Part shown: in pieces, positions 15,681-24,162 of the stretch
Layout of the letters: every line of letters starts with the position of its first letter
How positions within the stretch are numbered: the first letter of the stretch is position 1
Source of the DNA: Oceaniglobus trochenteri
GTDB lineage: Bacteria; Pseudomonadota; Alphaproteobacteria; Rhodobacterales; Rhodobacteraceae
Reading direction: 5' to 3'
Length of the DNA stretch: 47,184 bases
NCBI RefSeq assembly: GCF_020529025.1
Contig: NZ_JACNMM010000021.1
Location: 1 to 47,184 of the forward strand
Program-made: the position numbers and the translations under genes
Notes under the pieces: generated by a model
The model's input: the letters and a program-made list of their open reading frames with translations, nothing else
The model's database searches: none
What the model was told of the DNA's origin: nothing

Positions 15681-17926
15681 TCTGCGGCCTCGCGGGGCTG
15701 GTGTTGCGGTGCGTCCTTGGCGGGAAAGAGGCGGGCAAGGTCTTCGGGCGTGTAATCGTCAACGGCGACGACCTTGGACACCAGGGCGTTCATCTCTTCG
15801 ATGCTGTCCAGTTCGGCCTGGCTGACGATCCCGGCGTCCAGCGCCTCTTGCGGGGTCTTGCCGGCGTGGCGCAGGCGTTTCATGACCGGCGCCATCTCGA
15901 CCACCTTGGCGAAACAGGCGTTCAGCACCTGCACCCCGTCGCGGTGGCAGCCTTCAAAGACGCGGCCGGTGATCCGGTCGCGGGTGGCCGAGGGTTCATA
16001 GATCAGGTCGCTGCAGGCCTCGACCAGCCGGTCATCGGGGCCGCGCCGCGATTTGCCGGGCAGGGTGAAGATGCGCAGCACCACTGCGGCCCAGCGTGCG
16101 GGCAGGTTCACGATCACCTCGTCCAGCGCGGTCTGGATGCGCTTGAAGGCATCGTCGGCGGCATATTGCAGGACCGGCAGATCGGCCTCTTGCCGTCCCT
16201 CGTCCTCCCAGCGTTTCAAGGCCGCCGACAGGATGTACATTTCCGACAGGATGTCGCCCATCCGGCCCGACAGCATTTCCTTGCGCTTCAGCGCACCGCC
16301 CAGGGTCAGGAAGGCGAAATCGGCGGTCAGGGCATAGGCCGCCGACCAGCGCGACAATTCGCGGTAGATCGGCGTGGCCTTGCCGGCATCGGGCGCCGGG
16401 GCAAACCGCCCGCCCGTCAGCGCCCGGCCCCAGGACCGGAACAGCGTGCGGGTGGAATGGCCGACGTGGGCCCAGAAGCTTTTGTCGAACTTCTCAAGCG
16501 ACTTTTCGGGGTCTTCCTCCTGCAAGGCCAGCATGTTGTCGAGCATGTGGGGATGCGCGCGGATCGATCCCTGGCCGAAGATGATCAGGCTGCGGGTGAC
16601 AATGTTCGCGCCCTCGACCGTGATGCCGATGGGCACCGCGCGGTAAAGCGGCAGAAGATAGTTGGACGGACCGTCGATCACCGCCTTGCCCGAATGCACG
16701 TCCATCGCGTCGTTCAGGGCCTCGCGCATGCGGAAGGTGGCGTGGGCCTTCATGATTGCGGAAATCACCGAAAGCGCGCGCCCCTCGTCCAGCCCGGCAC
16801 AGGTGAGGTGGCGGGCGGCATCCATGGCATAGGCATCGGCGGCCAGACGGCCCATGCGCGCCTGCACGCCGCCGAACTTGCCGATGGGCAGGTTGAACTG
16901 CTGGCGGATGCGGGCATAGGCGCCGGTGGTATGGGCCGACAGCGCGATGGCCGCACAGCCCATGGAGGGCAGCGAGATGCCTCGCCCGGCGGCAAGCGCG
17001 CTCATTAGCATCATCCAGCCGCGCCCGGCGTATTCCGGCCCGCCGATGATGTGATCCAGCGGGATGAACACATTTTTGCCGGTGGTCGGACCGTTCATGA
17101 ACATGGTGGAAGAGGGCAGGTGGCGGCGCCCGGTCTCGACCCCTTCCAGATCGGTGGGAACAAGGGCGCAGGTGATGCCGATGTCTTGGGTGTCGCCCAG
17201 CAACCCGTCGGGATCGCGCAGTTTGAAGGCCAGGCCCAGAACAGTGCAGACAGGGGCGAGCGTGATATAGCGTTTGGCCCAGTTCAGGCGGATGCCCAGC
17301 ACCTCTTCGCCCTGCCACTGGCCCTTGCAGATCACGCCCTCGTCGACCATGGCCGATGCGTCCGAACCCGCCTCGGCGCTGGTCAGGCCGAAAGCGGGCA
17401 ATTCGCGCCCGTCCGCCAGGCGCGACAGCCAGTAATCCTTCTGTTCGTCGGTGCCGAACTGGTGCAGCAACTCACCCGGCCCAAGCGAATTCGGGACCAT
17501 CACTGTCACTGCCGCCGCGACCGACCGGGTTGAGATGAAGCGCACGATCTCGGAATGGGCGAAGGCGGAAAAGGCCAGCCCGCCGTGGGACTTGGGGATG
17601 ATCATGCCGAAGAATTTCTTGTCGCGCATGAACTGCCAGACCTCGGCGGGCAGATCGGCGTCTTCCCGGTTGATCTGCCAGTCGTCGATCATGCCGCAAA
17701 GCTCTTGGCAGGGGCCATCGAAGAAGGCTTGTTCCTCCTCGCTCAGCTTGGGGGCCTTCACCGCGTGAAGTTTCGACCAGTCGGGATTGCCCGAGAAAAG
17801 CTCGGCCTCCCACCAGACCTCGCCGGCGGTCAGGGCCTCGCTTTCGGTCTGCGACAGGGCGGGCAAAACGCCCTTGGCCCACTTGTGGATCGGTTTGGTC
17901 AAGAACTTCTTGCGAAAATCACTCAT
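15677..17926 (-). CDS. fadE: Acyl-CoA dehydrogenase, FadE type
   Basis: FAD enzyme of the first beta-oxidation step, 749 residues. It is long like E. coli FadE and unlike the ~380-residue short acyl-CoA dehydrogenases. The acyl-CoA dehydrogenase core runs from about 70 to 500: LPAFGLTSAEAGSDA is the substrate/FAD loop and NWAKRYITLA the middle beta-domain. VHSGKAVIDGPSNYLLPLYR and PIGITVEGANIVTRSLI contain the region of the catalytic Glu. A helical C-terminal extension follows to 749. The start at 17926 is clear: GGAGG lies seven bases upstream. It heads the fadE-fadI-fadJ-acetyl-CoA hydrolase operon and is divergent from a histidine kinase. A direct repeat in the shared upstream region may be an operator. 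Confidence 0.92.
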   Translation of the reverse strand: MSDFRKKFLTKPIHKWAKGVLPALSQTESEALTAGEVWWEAELFSGNPDWSKLHAVKAPKLSEEEQAFFDGPCQELCGMIDDWQINREDADLPAEVWQFMRDKKFFGMIIPKSHGGLAFSAFAHSEIVRFISTRSVAAAVTVMVPNSLGPGELLHQFGTDEQKDYWLSRLADGRELPAFGLTSAEAGSDASAMVDEGVICKGQWQGEEVLGIRLNWAKRYITLAPVCTVLGLAFKLRDPDGLLGDTQDIGITCALVPTDLEGVETGRRHLPSSTMFMNGPTTGKNVFIPLDHIIGGPEYAGRGWMMLMSALAAGRGISLPSMGCAAIALSAHTTGAYARIRQQFNLPIGKFGGVQARMGRLAADAYAMDAARHLTCAGLDEGRALSVISAIMKAHATFRMREALNDAMDVHSGKAVIDGPSNYLLPLYRAVPIGITVEGANIVTRSLIIFGQGSIRAHPHMLDNMLALQEEDPEKSLEKFDKSFWAHVGHSTRTLFRSWGRALTGGRFAPAPDAGKATPIYRELSRWSAAYALTADFAFLTLGGALKRKEMLSGRMGDILSEMYILSAALKRWEDEGRQEADLPVLQYAADDAFKRIQTALDEVIVNLPARWAAVVLRIFTLPGKSRRGPDDRLVEACSDLIYEPSATRDRITGRVFEGCHRDGVQVLNACFAKVVEMAPVMKRLRHAGKTPQEALDAGIVSQAELDSIEEMNALVSKVVAVDDYTPEDLARLFPAKDAPQHQPREAAE

Positions 17927-18022
17927 TGCGCCACCTCCGAAGCTGAAACGCCGGGGGCTGTGGTTGTGTTCCATCACGGTTTGCCGTGCCGGTGCAGGGC
18001 CAAGGACATCCTGCGGTGATCG

Positions 18023-18051
18023 TTGACAGTTTGGCGCAGTTTGACGAATAG
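18023..18051 (+). promoter_or_regulatory. TTGACA box with a CAGTTTG direct repeat between fadE and the kinase gene
   Basis: TTGACA at 18023-18028 is followed 17 bases later by GAATAG, a passable rightward promoter for the kinase gene. Overlapping the spacer is a direct repeat, CAGTTTG-GCG-CAGTTTG (18027-18043), with a 10-base period, i.e. the same face of the helix. Direct repeats at one-turn spacing commonly bind regulators. The site sits about 100 bases upstream of the fadE start as well, so it could serve either gene. Confidence 0.35.
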
Positions 18052-18173
18052 TGATCTTCGGCTGGCGATGCACCCGGAAGGCGTTTCGCAAAAGGCCCGC
18101 TGCCCTTCGAGAGCCTGCGCGATGCCGGGCGACATCTAATTCGTGTGTGTTCTGATATAGGTTGTGCGTCATC

Positions 18174-20699
18174 ATGCCAGACCGTCCTTCGCTTGCGCGT
18201 CCTACGGGGGGAATGGATGCATTCCCCGAAATGGCGACCTTCGCCTGGCATGTCGCCTCGGACAGTGCCACCTATTCGCGCCGCGCGCTGGATCTGTTCG
18301 GCCTTGATCAGGCGCCCGACCTCGATGGGTTCTTCGATTGCCTGCACCCTGCCGACCGCCTGCGGGTTGAAGGCGAGGCCACGTCGTTCCTGGAACGGGG
18401 CGGTTCGATGTCGCATGAATACCGGATCGTGCGTCCGGACGGTGAGGTGCGCCATGTCTTTTCCCACGTCACCCTGAACGAGCAGTGCCAGGACGGCGGC
18501 CCGGTGGTGCAGGGGCTGATGATCGACACCACCCGCGAGCGCAGGCTGGAAGCGGCCCTGTCGCAGAGCAGGGCCAAGACCGGCATCCTTGGTTTCTACG
18601 AATTCGACGTGGCCAGCCAGACCACCCAGTGGTCGCCCGAACTGCGCCGCCTTCTGGGGTGCGATACCCTGCGCGGCAAGACGCGGGACAGGTCGGCCAC
18701 CAACGCCCGCCAGCTTGTGCATCCCGAGGATGCCGCGATGTTCCAGATGGCGATGGACGCGGCCCTGCGCAGGCCGGGGCCCTATGACCTTGCCTTCCGG
18801 ATTCTCGACAAGGACGGGGCCGTCCGCTTCGTGCGCGACCGCGGCGAGGCGCATGCACCGCTGGACCCCGACACCGGCATGGTGGCCCGCGCAACCGGCA
18901 CCCTGACCGACATGACCTATGCCGAAGGCCCGATCGAGGCGCATGAGACGGCGCAGGATCAGTTCTGGTCGCTGATCGACACCGCGCCCTTCGGGGCCTA
19001 CGCGGTGGATGCCGATTTCCGCATCGTGCGGATGAGCAAGGGCGGCATGGCGGCCTTTGCCGGGATCGACCCGCTTCTGGGGCGCGACCTCTCCGAGGTA
19101 CTGCATATCATGTGGCCCGAATCCTTCGCCTCCGAGGCGGTCGCGCACTTCCGCCGGACCCTGTCGACCGGCGAACCCTATCGCGCGACGCCGATGGTGG
19201 AGCGGCGCAGCGACAACCGCGGCGTCGAGGCCTATGATTGGGGCATTGATCGGGTGCGCCTGGCCGACGGGCGGTTCGGCGTGATCTGCCATTTCTACGA
19301 CCTGACCTCGCGCGTCCATTACGAGAACGAGCTGCGCGAGAAAGAGCGTCGCCTGAGCCTGGCCTACGAAGCGGCCGACATGGGCGCATGGGAACTGGAC
19401 CTGGCCAGTGGCGCAACCCACTGGACCCCGCAGCTTTTCCGGATCTTCGGCGTCGATGATCCGACGCAAGACCCGAATACGCTCTGGCAGCGCGCCGTGC
19501 ATCCCGACGATGCCGAGGCCGTGGAACGGGCCCTTGCCGCCGCCATCGAGGACGACATGCCCTTCGACGTCGATTTTCGCGCGCGGATGCCCGATGGCGA
19601 AACGCGCTACATGGTGTCGAAAGGCGAACTTGTCCGCGACGATAATGGCGCGCCGCGGGTGATGATCGGCGTCAACTACGATGTGACGACCCGAAAGCAG
19701 GCCGAACTGGCCGTGCACGACAGCGAACGCCGTCTGCGCATGATCATCGACAACACCATCGCCTTTGTCGGTGTGCTGACGCTGGATGGCATCCTGACCG
19801 AGGCGAACCAGACCGCCCTTGTGGCGGGCGATCTTGAACGGTCCCAGGTTCTGGGCAAGCCGTTCTGGGAAACGCCCTGGTGGTCTTACGACCCGCAGAT
19901 CGCCGAGGGCCTGAGGAAGGCGGTGGAGCGTGCCGCCTGCGGCGAGGTGGTGCGCCACGACGCGGTGGTGCAGATGGCCGAGGGCCGCCTGATCACCATC
20001 GATTTCATGCTGGCCCCGATCCGCGATGCCGATGGCCATATCCAGATGCTGGTCGCCTCGGGCTTTGACATTTCCGAGCGGGAAGAGGCCCGCACCCATG
20101 TTCAAAGCCTCATGGGCGAGATCAACCACCGCACCAAGAACATCCTGACCCTCGTGCAGATCGTCGCCCGCCAGACCGCGCGCAACGGCGCCGCCGATTT
20201 CCTGGAACGGTTCGAGAAGCGGATCAGCGCCCTTGCCGCGGCGCAGGATCTTCTGGTCAGCAGCACCAGCGACCACGCCGACCTGAACGATCTGGCCCAT
20301 GCCCAGCTGGCCCATTTCGAGGACATGATCGGCAAGCGGCTTCACCTGTCTGGCCCGGCGGTCAAGCTGGCACCCAATGCCGCCCAGGCCATCGGCATGG
20401 CACTGCACGAACTGGCCACGAACGCGGGCAAGTACGGCGCGCTTTCGACAGGCAAGGGCGAGGTTGACCTGAAATGGAGCCTCGGGCGCAACGACGAGGG
20501 CCAGCGCATCCTGCGCATCGACTGGCAAGAGCGGGGCGGCCCGCCCGTGTCGGCCCCCGAACGTCGCGGGTTCGGTTCCACGCTGATTGACCAGATGGCC
20601 CGCACCAGCCTGGATGGCGACGTCACGCTGGACTATGCGCCCGCCGGGTTGGAATGGCACTTCACCTGCCCGGTCGAATCGCTTCTCCTGCGGCGTTGA
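18174..20699 (+). CDS. Soluble multi-PAS HWE-family sensor histidine kinase
   Basis: 841 residues with no membrane helix, so a cytoplasmic sensor. About five PAS-type domains in tandem (roughly 10-120, 135-245, 260-375, 385-510 and 520-635) are recognisable by HPEDAAMF, HPDDAEAV and the strand motifs before them. The phospho-acceptor is in GEINHRTKNILTLVQ (His652). HELATNAGKYGALS is the N box and DWQERGGPPV carries the W-x-E signature that defines HWE kinases. GFGSTLIDQM is the late glycine motif. Input ligands cannot be told; at least one PAS could hold flavin or haem, but I see no clear LOV Cys motif. There is no response regulator gene nearby. The ATG at 18174 is chosen over a TTG 12 bases upstream. 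Confidence 0.85.
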   Translation: MPDRPSLARPTGGMDAFPEMATFAWHVASDSATYSRRALDLFGLDQAPDLDGFFDCLHPADRLRVEGEATSFLERGGSMSHEYRIVRPDGEVRHVFSHVTLNEQCQDGGPVVQGLMIDTTRERRLEAALSQSRAKTGILGFYEFDVASQTTQWSPELRRLLGCDTLRGKTRDRSATNARQLVHPEDAAMFQMAMDAALRRPGPYDLAFRILDKDGAVRFVRDRGEAHAPLDPDTGMVARATGTLTDMTYAEGPIEAHETAQDQFWSLIDTAPFGAYAVDADFRIVRMSKGGMAAFAGIDPLLGRDLSEVLHIMWPESFASEAVAHFRRTLSTGEPYRATPMVERRSDNRGVEAYDWGIDRVRLADGRFGVICHFYDLTSRVHYENELREKERRLSLAYEAADMGAWELDLASGATHWTPQLFRIFGVDDPTQDPNTLWQRAVHPDDAEAVERALAAAIEDDMPFDVDFRARMPDGETRYMVSKGELVRDDNGAPRVMIGVNYDVTTRKQAELAVHDSERRLRMIIDNTIAFVGVLTLDGILTEANQTALVAGDLERSQVLGKPFWETPWWSYDPQIAEGLRKAVERAACGEVVRHDAVVQMAEGRLITIDFMLAPIRDADGHIQMLVASGFDISEREEARTHVQSLMGEINHRTKNILTLVQIVARQTARNGAADFLERFEKRISALAAAQDLLVSSTSDHADLNDLAHAQLAHFEDMIGKRLHLSGPAVKLAPNAAQAIGMALHELATNAGKYGALSTGKGEVDLKWSLGRNDEGQRILRIDWQERGGPPVSAPERRGFGSTLIDQMARTSLDGDVTLDYAPAGLEWHFTCPVESLLLRR

Positions 20700-20700
20700 C

Positions 20701-20753
20701 GCGCGGGGCGGGCATCGCCGTCACGTGAAACATTTCAAAAAACCGCCCCGCGC
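20701..20753. repeat. 11-bp perfect inverted repeat after the kinase gene
   Basis: GCGCGGGGCGG at 20701-20711 is matched by its exact reverse complement at 20743-20753, starting immediately after the kinase stop codon. The loop of 31 bases is AT-rich and itself holds TGAAA-CA-TTTCA. No T-run follows the right arm, so it is not a classical terminator. It may protect the 3' end of the kinase mRNA. Confidence 0.4.
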
Positions 20754-20829
20754 CTGTGGGAATTCCCCACGCGCCCCTACATGAAGGTCAGTGACCGGGG
20801 CTTGTCCCCCGCAGAGCGAGGCGCGATAG

Positions 20830-23361
20830 ATGACCCTGACCCTGGCCAGCCGAATTGCCCGGCGCGAATTGCGCGGCGGGATCAAGGGGTTTCGTGTCTT
20901 CCTGGCCTGCCTTGCCCTTGGCATCGCGGCCATTGCCGCCGTCGGCACCGTACGCGAAAGCATCAACCGCGGGCTTGAGCGCGAGGGCGCGTCGATCCTG
21001 GGGGGCGATGCCTCGGTCGAACTGACCTATCGATTCATGCCCGATGACGAACGGGCCTGGCTGGACACCCTGGGACAGGTTTCCGAGATCGTCGATTTCC
21101 GCTCCATGGCCACTGTCACCCGCGCCGGCGAAACCGAACGCGGGCTGACCCAGGTGAAGGGCGTCGACGGGGCCTATCCCCTTTACGGCGCGGTGAAACT
21201 GGTGCCGGAAATGCCGTTGGCGCAGGCGCTGGACGGGCAGGGCGGATTGCCCGGCGCGGTCATGGACCGGGTGTTGATGGACCGGCTGGGCCTTGCGCCG
21301 GGCGATACCTTCCGCCTTGGCACCCGGGATTTCGCATTGATGGCCGTGCTTGACGCCGAACCCGATGGCGGCGCGGGCGGCTTTGCCCTTGGCCCGCGCA
21401 CCCTTGTGCGAACCGCTGCGCTGGAAGGGTCGGGCCTGATCCAGCCCGGAACGCTGTTTGAAACGGAATACCGCCTGCGCCTTCCGGTTGAGGCCGATCT
21501 GGATGCCGTCGAAGCCGAGGTCGATTCGCGGCTGGACGAAACCGGCTATCGCTGGCGCGACCGGCGCAACGGTTCGCCCGGGCTGTCGCGTTTTGTCGAG
21601 CGTCTGTCGGCCTTTCTGGTTCTTGTCGGCCTGGCGGGGCTGGCCGTGGGGGGGGTGGGCGTCGCCTCGGCGGTGCGGGCGCATCTGGAGGGCAAGACGG
21701 GCGTGATTGCCACGCTGAAGACGCTGGGCGCCGAGGGGCGGCTGATCTTCCAGGTCTACCTGATCCAGATCGCGGTTCTGACTGTCATCGGCATCGTGAT
21801 CGGGCTGACGCTGGGCGCACTGGCGCCGCTGGTCTTTGCGCCGCTGATCGAGGCGCGGCTGCCGGTGCCGACACAGTTTGCGCTATACCCCGGCCCCCTG
21901 GCCGAGGCCGCGCTTTACGGGGCGCTTACCGCGCTGTTGTTCACGCTCTGGCCGCTGGCCCGCACCGAACAGATCCGCGCTGCCGCCCTCTACCGCGACA
22001 TGGGCGCGGCGGCGGGCACCTTGCCGCGGCCCTTCTTCATGGTGGTTCTGGCGGGCATCCTGGTGGCGCTGGTCTCCGTCGCGGCCTGGCTTTCGGGCCT
22101 TGCGATGCTGACGATTTATGCCGCGCTGGGCCTTGGCGCGGCCTTCGTGGCCCTGCTGGGGGCGGCGGCGCTGGTGCGGCGCCTGGCCCGGGGGGCGGCG
22201 CGCAGCAAGGCGGTGCAAGGCCACAGCGCCCTGCGCCTTGCGCTGGGGTCGGTGGGCGGGCCGGGGGGCGAGGCGGCCTCGGTCGTTCTGTCCCTTGGTC
22301 TCGGGCTGACGGTTCTGGCGGCGGTGGGGCAGATCGACGCGAACCTGCGCGGCGCCATCGCCCGCGATCTGCCCGAGGTTGCGCCGTCATACTTCATGGT
22401 CGACATCCAGACCGATCAGCTTGACGGTTTCATGGCCCGCCTGAATGACGACCCGGGCGTGGAAAAGGTGCAGACCGCCCCGATGATGCGCGGCATCATC
22501 ACCCGGATCAACGGCCGGGACGCAAGCGAGGTGGCGGGCGATCACTGGGTCGTGCGGGGCGACCGGGGCATCACCTATGCCGCGCAGCCAACGCCCGACA
22601 CCACGGTCACGGAGGGCACCTGGTGGCCCGAGGGGTATGACGGCCCCCCGCAGCTGAGCTTTGCCGCCGAAGAGGCTGCCGAGATCGGGCTGAAGCTGGG
22701 CGATACGATCACGGTCAACATCCTGGGCCGAGACATCACCGCCGAGGTGACGAGCTTTCGCGAGGTCGATTTCTCGACCGCCGGAATCGGCTTTGTCCTG
22801 ACACTGAACCCCGCCGCCGTGGCCGGGGCGCCCCACACCCACATTGCCACGATCCATGCCCAACAGGTAGCGGAGGCGGCGATCCTGCGTGATCTGGCCA
22901 ATGCCTATCCCAATATAACGGCGATCCGGGTGCGCGATGCCATCGACCGGGTGACGGTGATCCTGGGTGGCATCGCCGCCGCCATCACCTATGGCGCACT
23001 GGCCACGCTGATCACCGGTGGTGTCGTCCTGATCGGGGCCGCCGCGGCTGGTGAGCGGGCGCGCACCTATGAGGCGGCGGTACTGAAGACCCTTGGCGCA
23101 TCGCGGGCGACCATCCTGAGCAGCTTTGCCCTGCGGTCGGCCATGCTGGGCGCGGCCGCCGGTGTGGTGGCCATCCTCGCCGGGGGGCTGGCGGGCTGGG
23201 GTGTCAGCCGCTTCGTCATGGAAACCGAATTCGTGTTCGAACCGGTTTCGGCGGTGCTGATCGTCTGTGGCGGCGTTCTTGTCACGCTGCTGGCGGGGCT
23301 TGCCTTTGCCTGGCGCCCCCTTGCGGCGCGTCCGGCCCGCGTTTTGCGCGGCGCCGAGTAG
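20830..23361 (+). CDS. ABC transporter permease, FtsX/MacB-like (YbbP type)
   Basis: 843 residues. It has an N-terminal membrane helix (about 20-42), then a periplasmic domain opened by the conserved GGDASVELTYRFM segment. A cluster of helices lies at about 255-460 with a cytoplasmic coupling region (LEGKTGVIATLKTLGA). A second periplasmic domain covers about 470-700 and a final three-helix bundle about 705-835, with the second coupling motif YEAAVLKTLGAS. This duplicated FtsX layout is typical of YbbP, which with the ATPase YbbA is thought to act in envelope lipid or lysophospholipid handling. No ATPase gene is adjacent; the upstream neighbour is a histidine kinase and the downstream one a NUDIX gene on the other strand. 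GAGG eight bases before the ATG supports the start. Confidence 0.85.
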   Translation: MTLTLASRIARRELRGGIKGFRVFLACLALGIAAIAAVGTVRESINRGLEREGASILGGDASVELTYRFMPDDERAWLDTLGQVSEIVDFRSMATVTRAGETERGLTQVKGVDGAYPLYGAVKLVPEMPLAQALDGQGGLPGAVMDRVLMDRLGLAPGDTFRLGTRDFALMAVLDAEPDGGAGGFALGPRTLVRTAALEGSGLIQPGTLFETEYRLRLPVEADLDAVEAEVDSRLDETGYRWRDRRNGSPGLSRFVERLSAFLVLVGLAGLAVGGVGVASAVRAHLEGKTGVIATLKTLGAEGRLIFQVYLIQIAVLTVIGIVIGLTLGALAPLVFAPLIEARLPVPTQFALYPGPLAEAALYGALTALLFTLWPLARTEQIRAAALYRDMGAAAGTLPRPFFMVVLAGILVALVSVAAWLSGLAMLTIYAALGLGAAFVALLGAAALVRRLARGAARSKAVQGHSALRLALGSVGGPGGEAASVVLSLGLGLTVLAAVGQIDANLRGAIARDLPEVAPSYFMVDIQTDQLDGFMARLNDDPGVEKVQTAPMMRGIITRINGRDASEVAGDHWVVRGDRGITYAAQPTPDTTVTEGTWWPEGYDGPPQLSFAAEEAAEIGLKLGDTITVNILGRDITAEVTSFREVDFSTAGIGFVLTLNPAAVAGAPHTHIATIHAQQVAEAAILRDLANAYPNITAIRVRDAIDRVTVILGGIAAAITYGALATLITGGVVLIGAAAAGERARTYEAAVLKTLGASRATILSSFALRSAMLGAAAGVVAILAGGLAGWGVSRFVMETEFVFEPVSAVLIVCGGVLVTLLAGLAFAWRPLAARPARVLRGAE

Positions 23362-23367
23362 AAGGAA

Positions 23368-23406
23368 AGCCGCCTGCGGCGGCTGCCTGCGGCGCGAGTA
23401 TTTTTT
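23368..23406 (+). terminator. Probable transcription terminator between convergent genes
   Basis: AGCCGCC-TGC-GGCGGCT forms a seven-base-pair hairpin just after the permease stop. It is followed by a GC-rich segment and a run of six T at 23401-23406. The T-run is 16 bases past the first stem, so a second, weaker pairing probably forms the immediate pre-T hairpin. Confidence 0.45.
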
Positions 23407-23425
23407 GCAAGAAGGAGGGGGGCGG

Positions 23426-23854
23426 TCAGTCCGGTTCGCCTTGCCTGGCCGCGAGGGCGAGGGTGACAAGGGCATCCACCCTGTCGCTGGTGGGAAGGGC
23501 GTGCAGCCCCTCCAGCGGCACCCAGGCGGCGGCCAGGGCATCGTCTGCCGCCACCGGTTCACCCGCGACATGATCGCAAAGCACCGCCGCCAGCAGGAAA
23601 TGGAACTGGATGCGCCCGGCCTCATCCCTTTGAATGACATCGACATTGTCCAGGTAGCGGCGGGCGCGGGCGATCACGCCGGTTTCCTCGTGCAGCTCAC
23701 GCTCGGCGGCGGCCAGGGCAGTTTCACCCAGTTCGACATGGCCACCCGGAAAACCCCAAAGCCCAGCGTCAGGGGCATTGCGGCGCTGGACCAGCAACAC
23801 GCTATCGTTTCGCAGAACGACGGCCAAAGCGGCAAGGCGGGGATGATCGGGCAA
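23426..23854 (-). CDS. NUDIX hydrolase
   Basis: 142 residues, a small single-domain protein. The Nudix box GGHVELGETALAAAERELHEETGV fits the G-x5-E-x7-R-E-x2-E-E-x-G pattern exactly, so metal binding and diphosphate hydrolysis are expected. The substrate (nucleotide sugar, oxidised nucleotide or NAD-like compound) is not readable. The best start is a TTG at 23854, because AGGAGG lies seven bases upstream and the protein then begins MPDHPRLAALAVVL. An ATG exists at 23911, but it would add a non-conserved leader and abut the tRNA gene upstream. The gene lies about 60 bases downstream of tRNA-Met on the same strand and may share its transcript. Confidence 0.88.
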   Translation of the reverse strand: MPDHPRLAALAVVLRNDSVLLVQRRNAPDAGLWGFPGGHVELGETALAAAERELHEETGVIARARRYLDNVDVIQRDEAGRIQFHFLLAAVLCDHVAGEPVAADDALAAAWVPLEGLHALPTSDRVDALVTLALAARQGEPD

Positions 23855-23912
23855 AATGCGGCCTCCTGCAACTCTCGGCAATGGTACAGGGAGGGTCGCC
23901 CGGGGGGCCATG

Positions 23913-23989
23913 TGGTAGCGTGGGGCGGACTTGAACCGCCGACCCCAGCATTATGAGTGCTGTGCTCTAACCAGCTGAGCTACCACGCC
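23913..23989 (-). tRNA. tRNA-Met (anticodon CAT)
   Basis: Read on the minus strand, a 77-base cloverleaf forms. The acceptor stem GGCGTGG pairs with CCACGCT, with one G-T at the first pair. The D-arm has AGCTCAGCTGGTTAGAGC, the anticodon stem CAGCA/TGCTG encloses loop CTCATAA with anticodon CAT, and the T-arm has GGCGG-TTCAAGT-CCGCC. CCA is encoded. The first acceptor pair is G-U rather than the unpaired C-A of initiator tRNA, and the anticodon stem lacks the three G-C pairs. This indicates the elongator form, or possibly an Ile tRNA with modified anticodon. Confidence 0.95.
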
Positions 23990-24162
23990 ATTCACATGCG
24001 GGCCGATTAGCCTTGCTGAACGCCGGTGTCAAACAGAAACCGCAAAGGATTTTGCCGAACCGCGCGGATTTGTCGAAACTGCCGAAACCTTTCAAGAGAA
24101 TGCCACACTGATGCCTAGGAATTCAGCGACAAGCAGGCAGTGTTCTGCCCCACGAGATTTTC

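Noticed and set aside
18140-18173. A TATAGG box 15-20 bases before the kinase start as the -10 element
   Set aside because: No acceptable -35 box lies 16-18 bases upstream, and it would leave almost no leader for the ribosome site.
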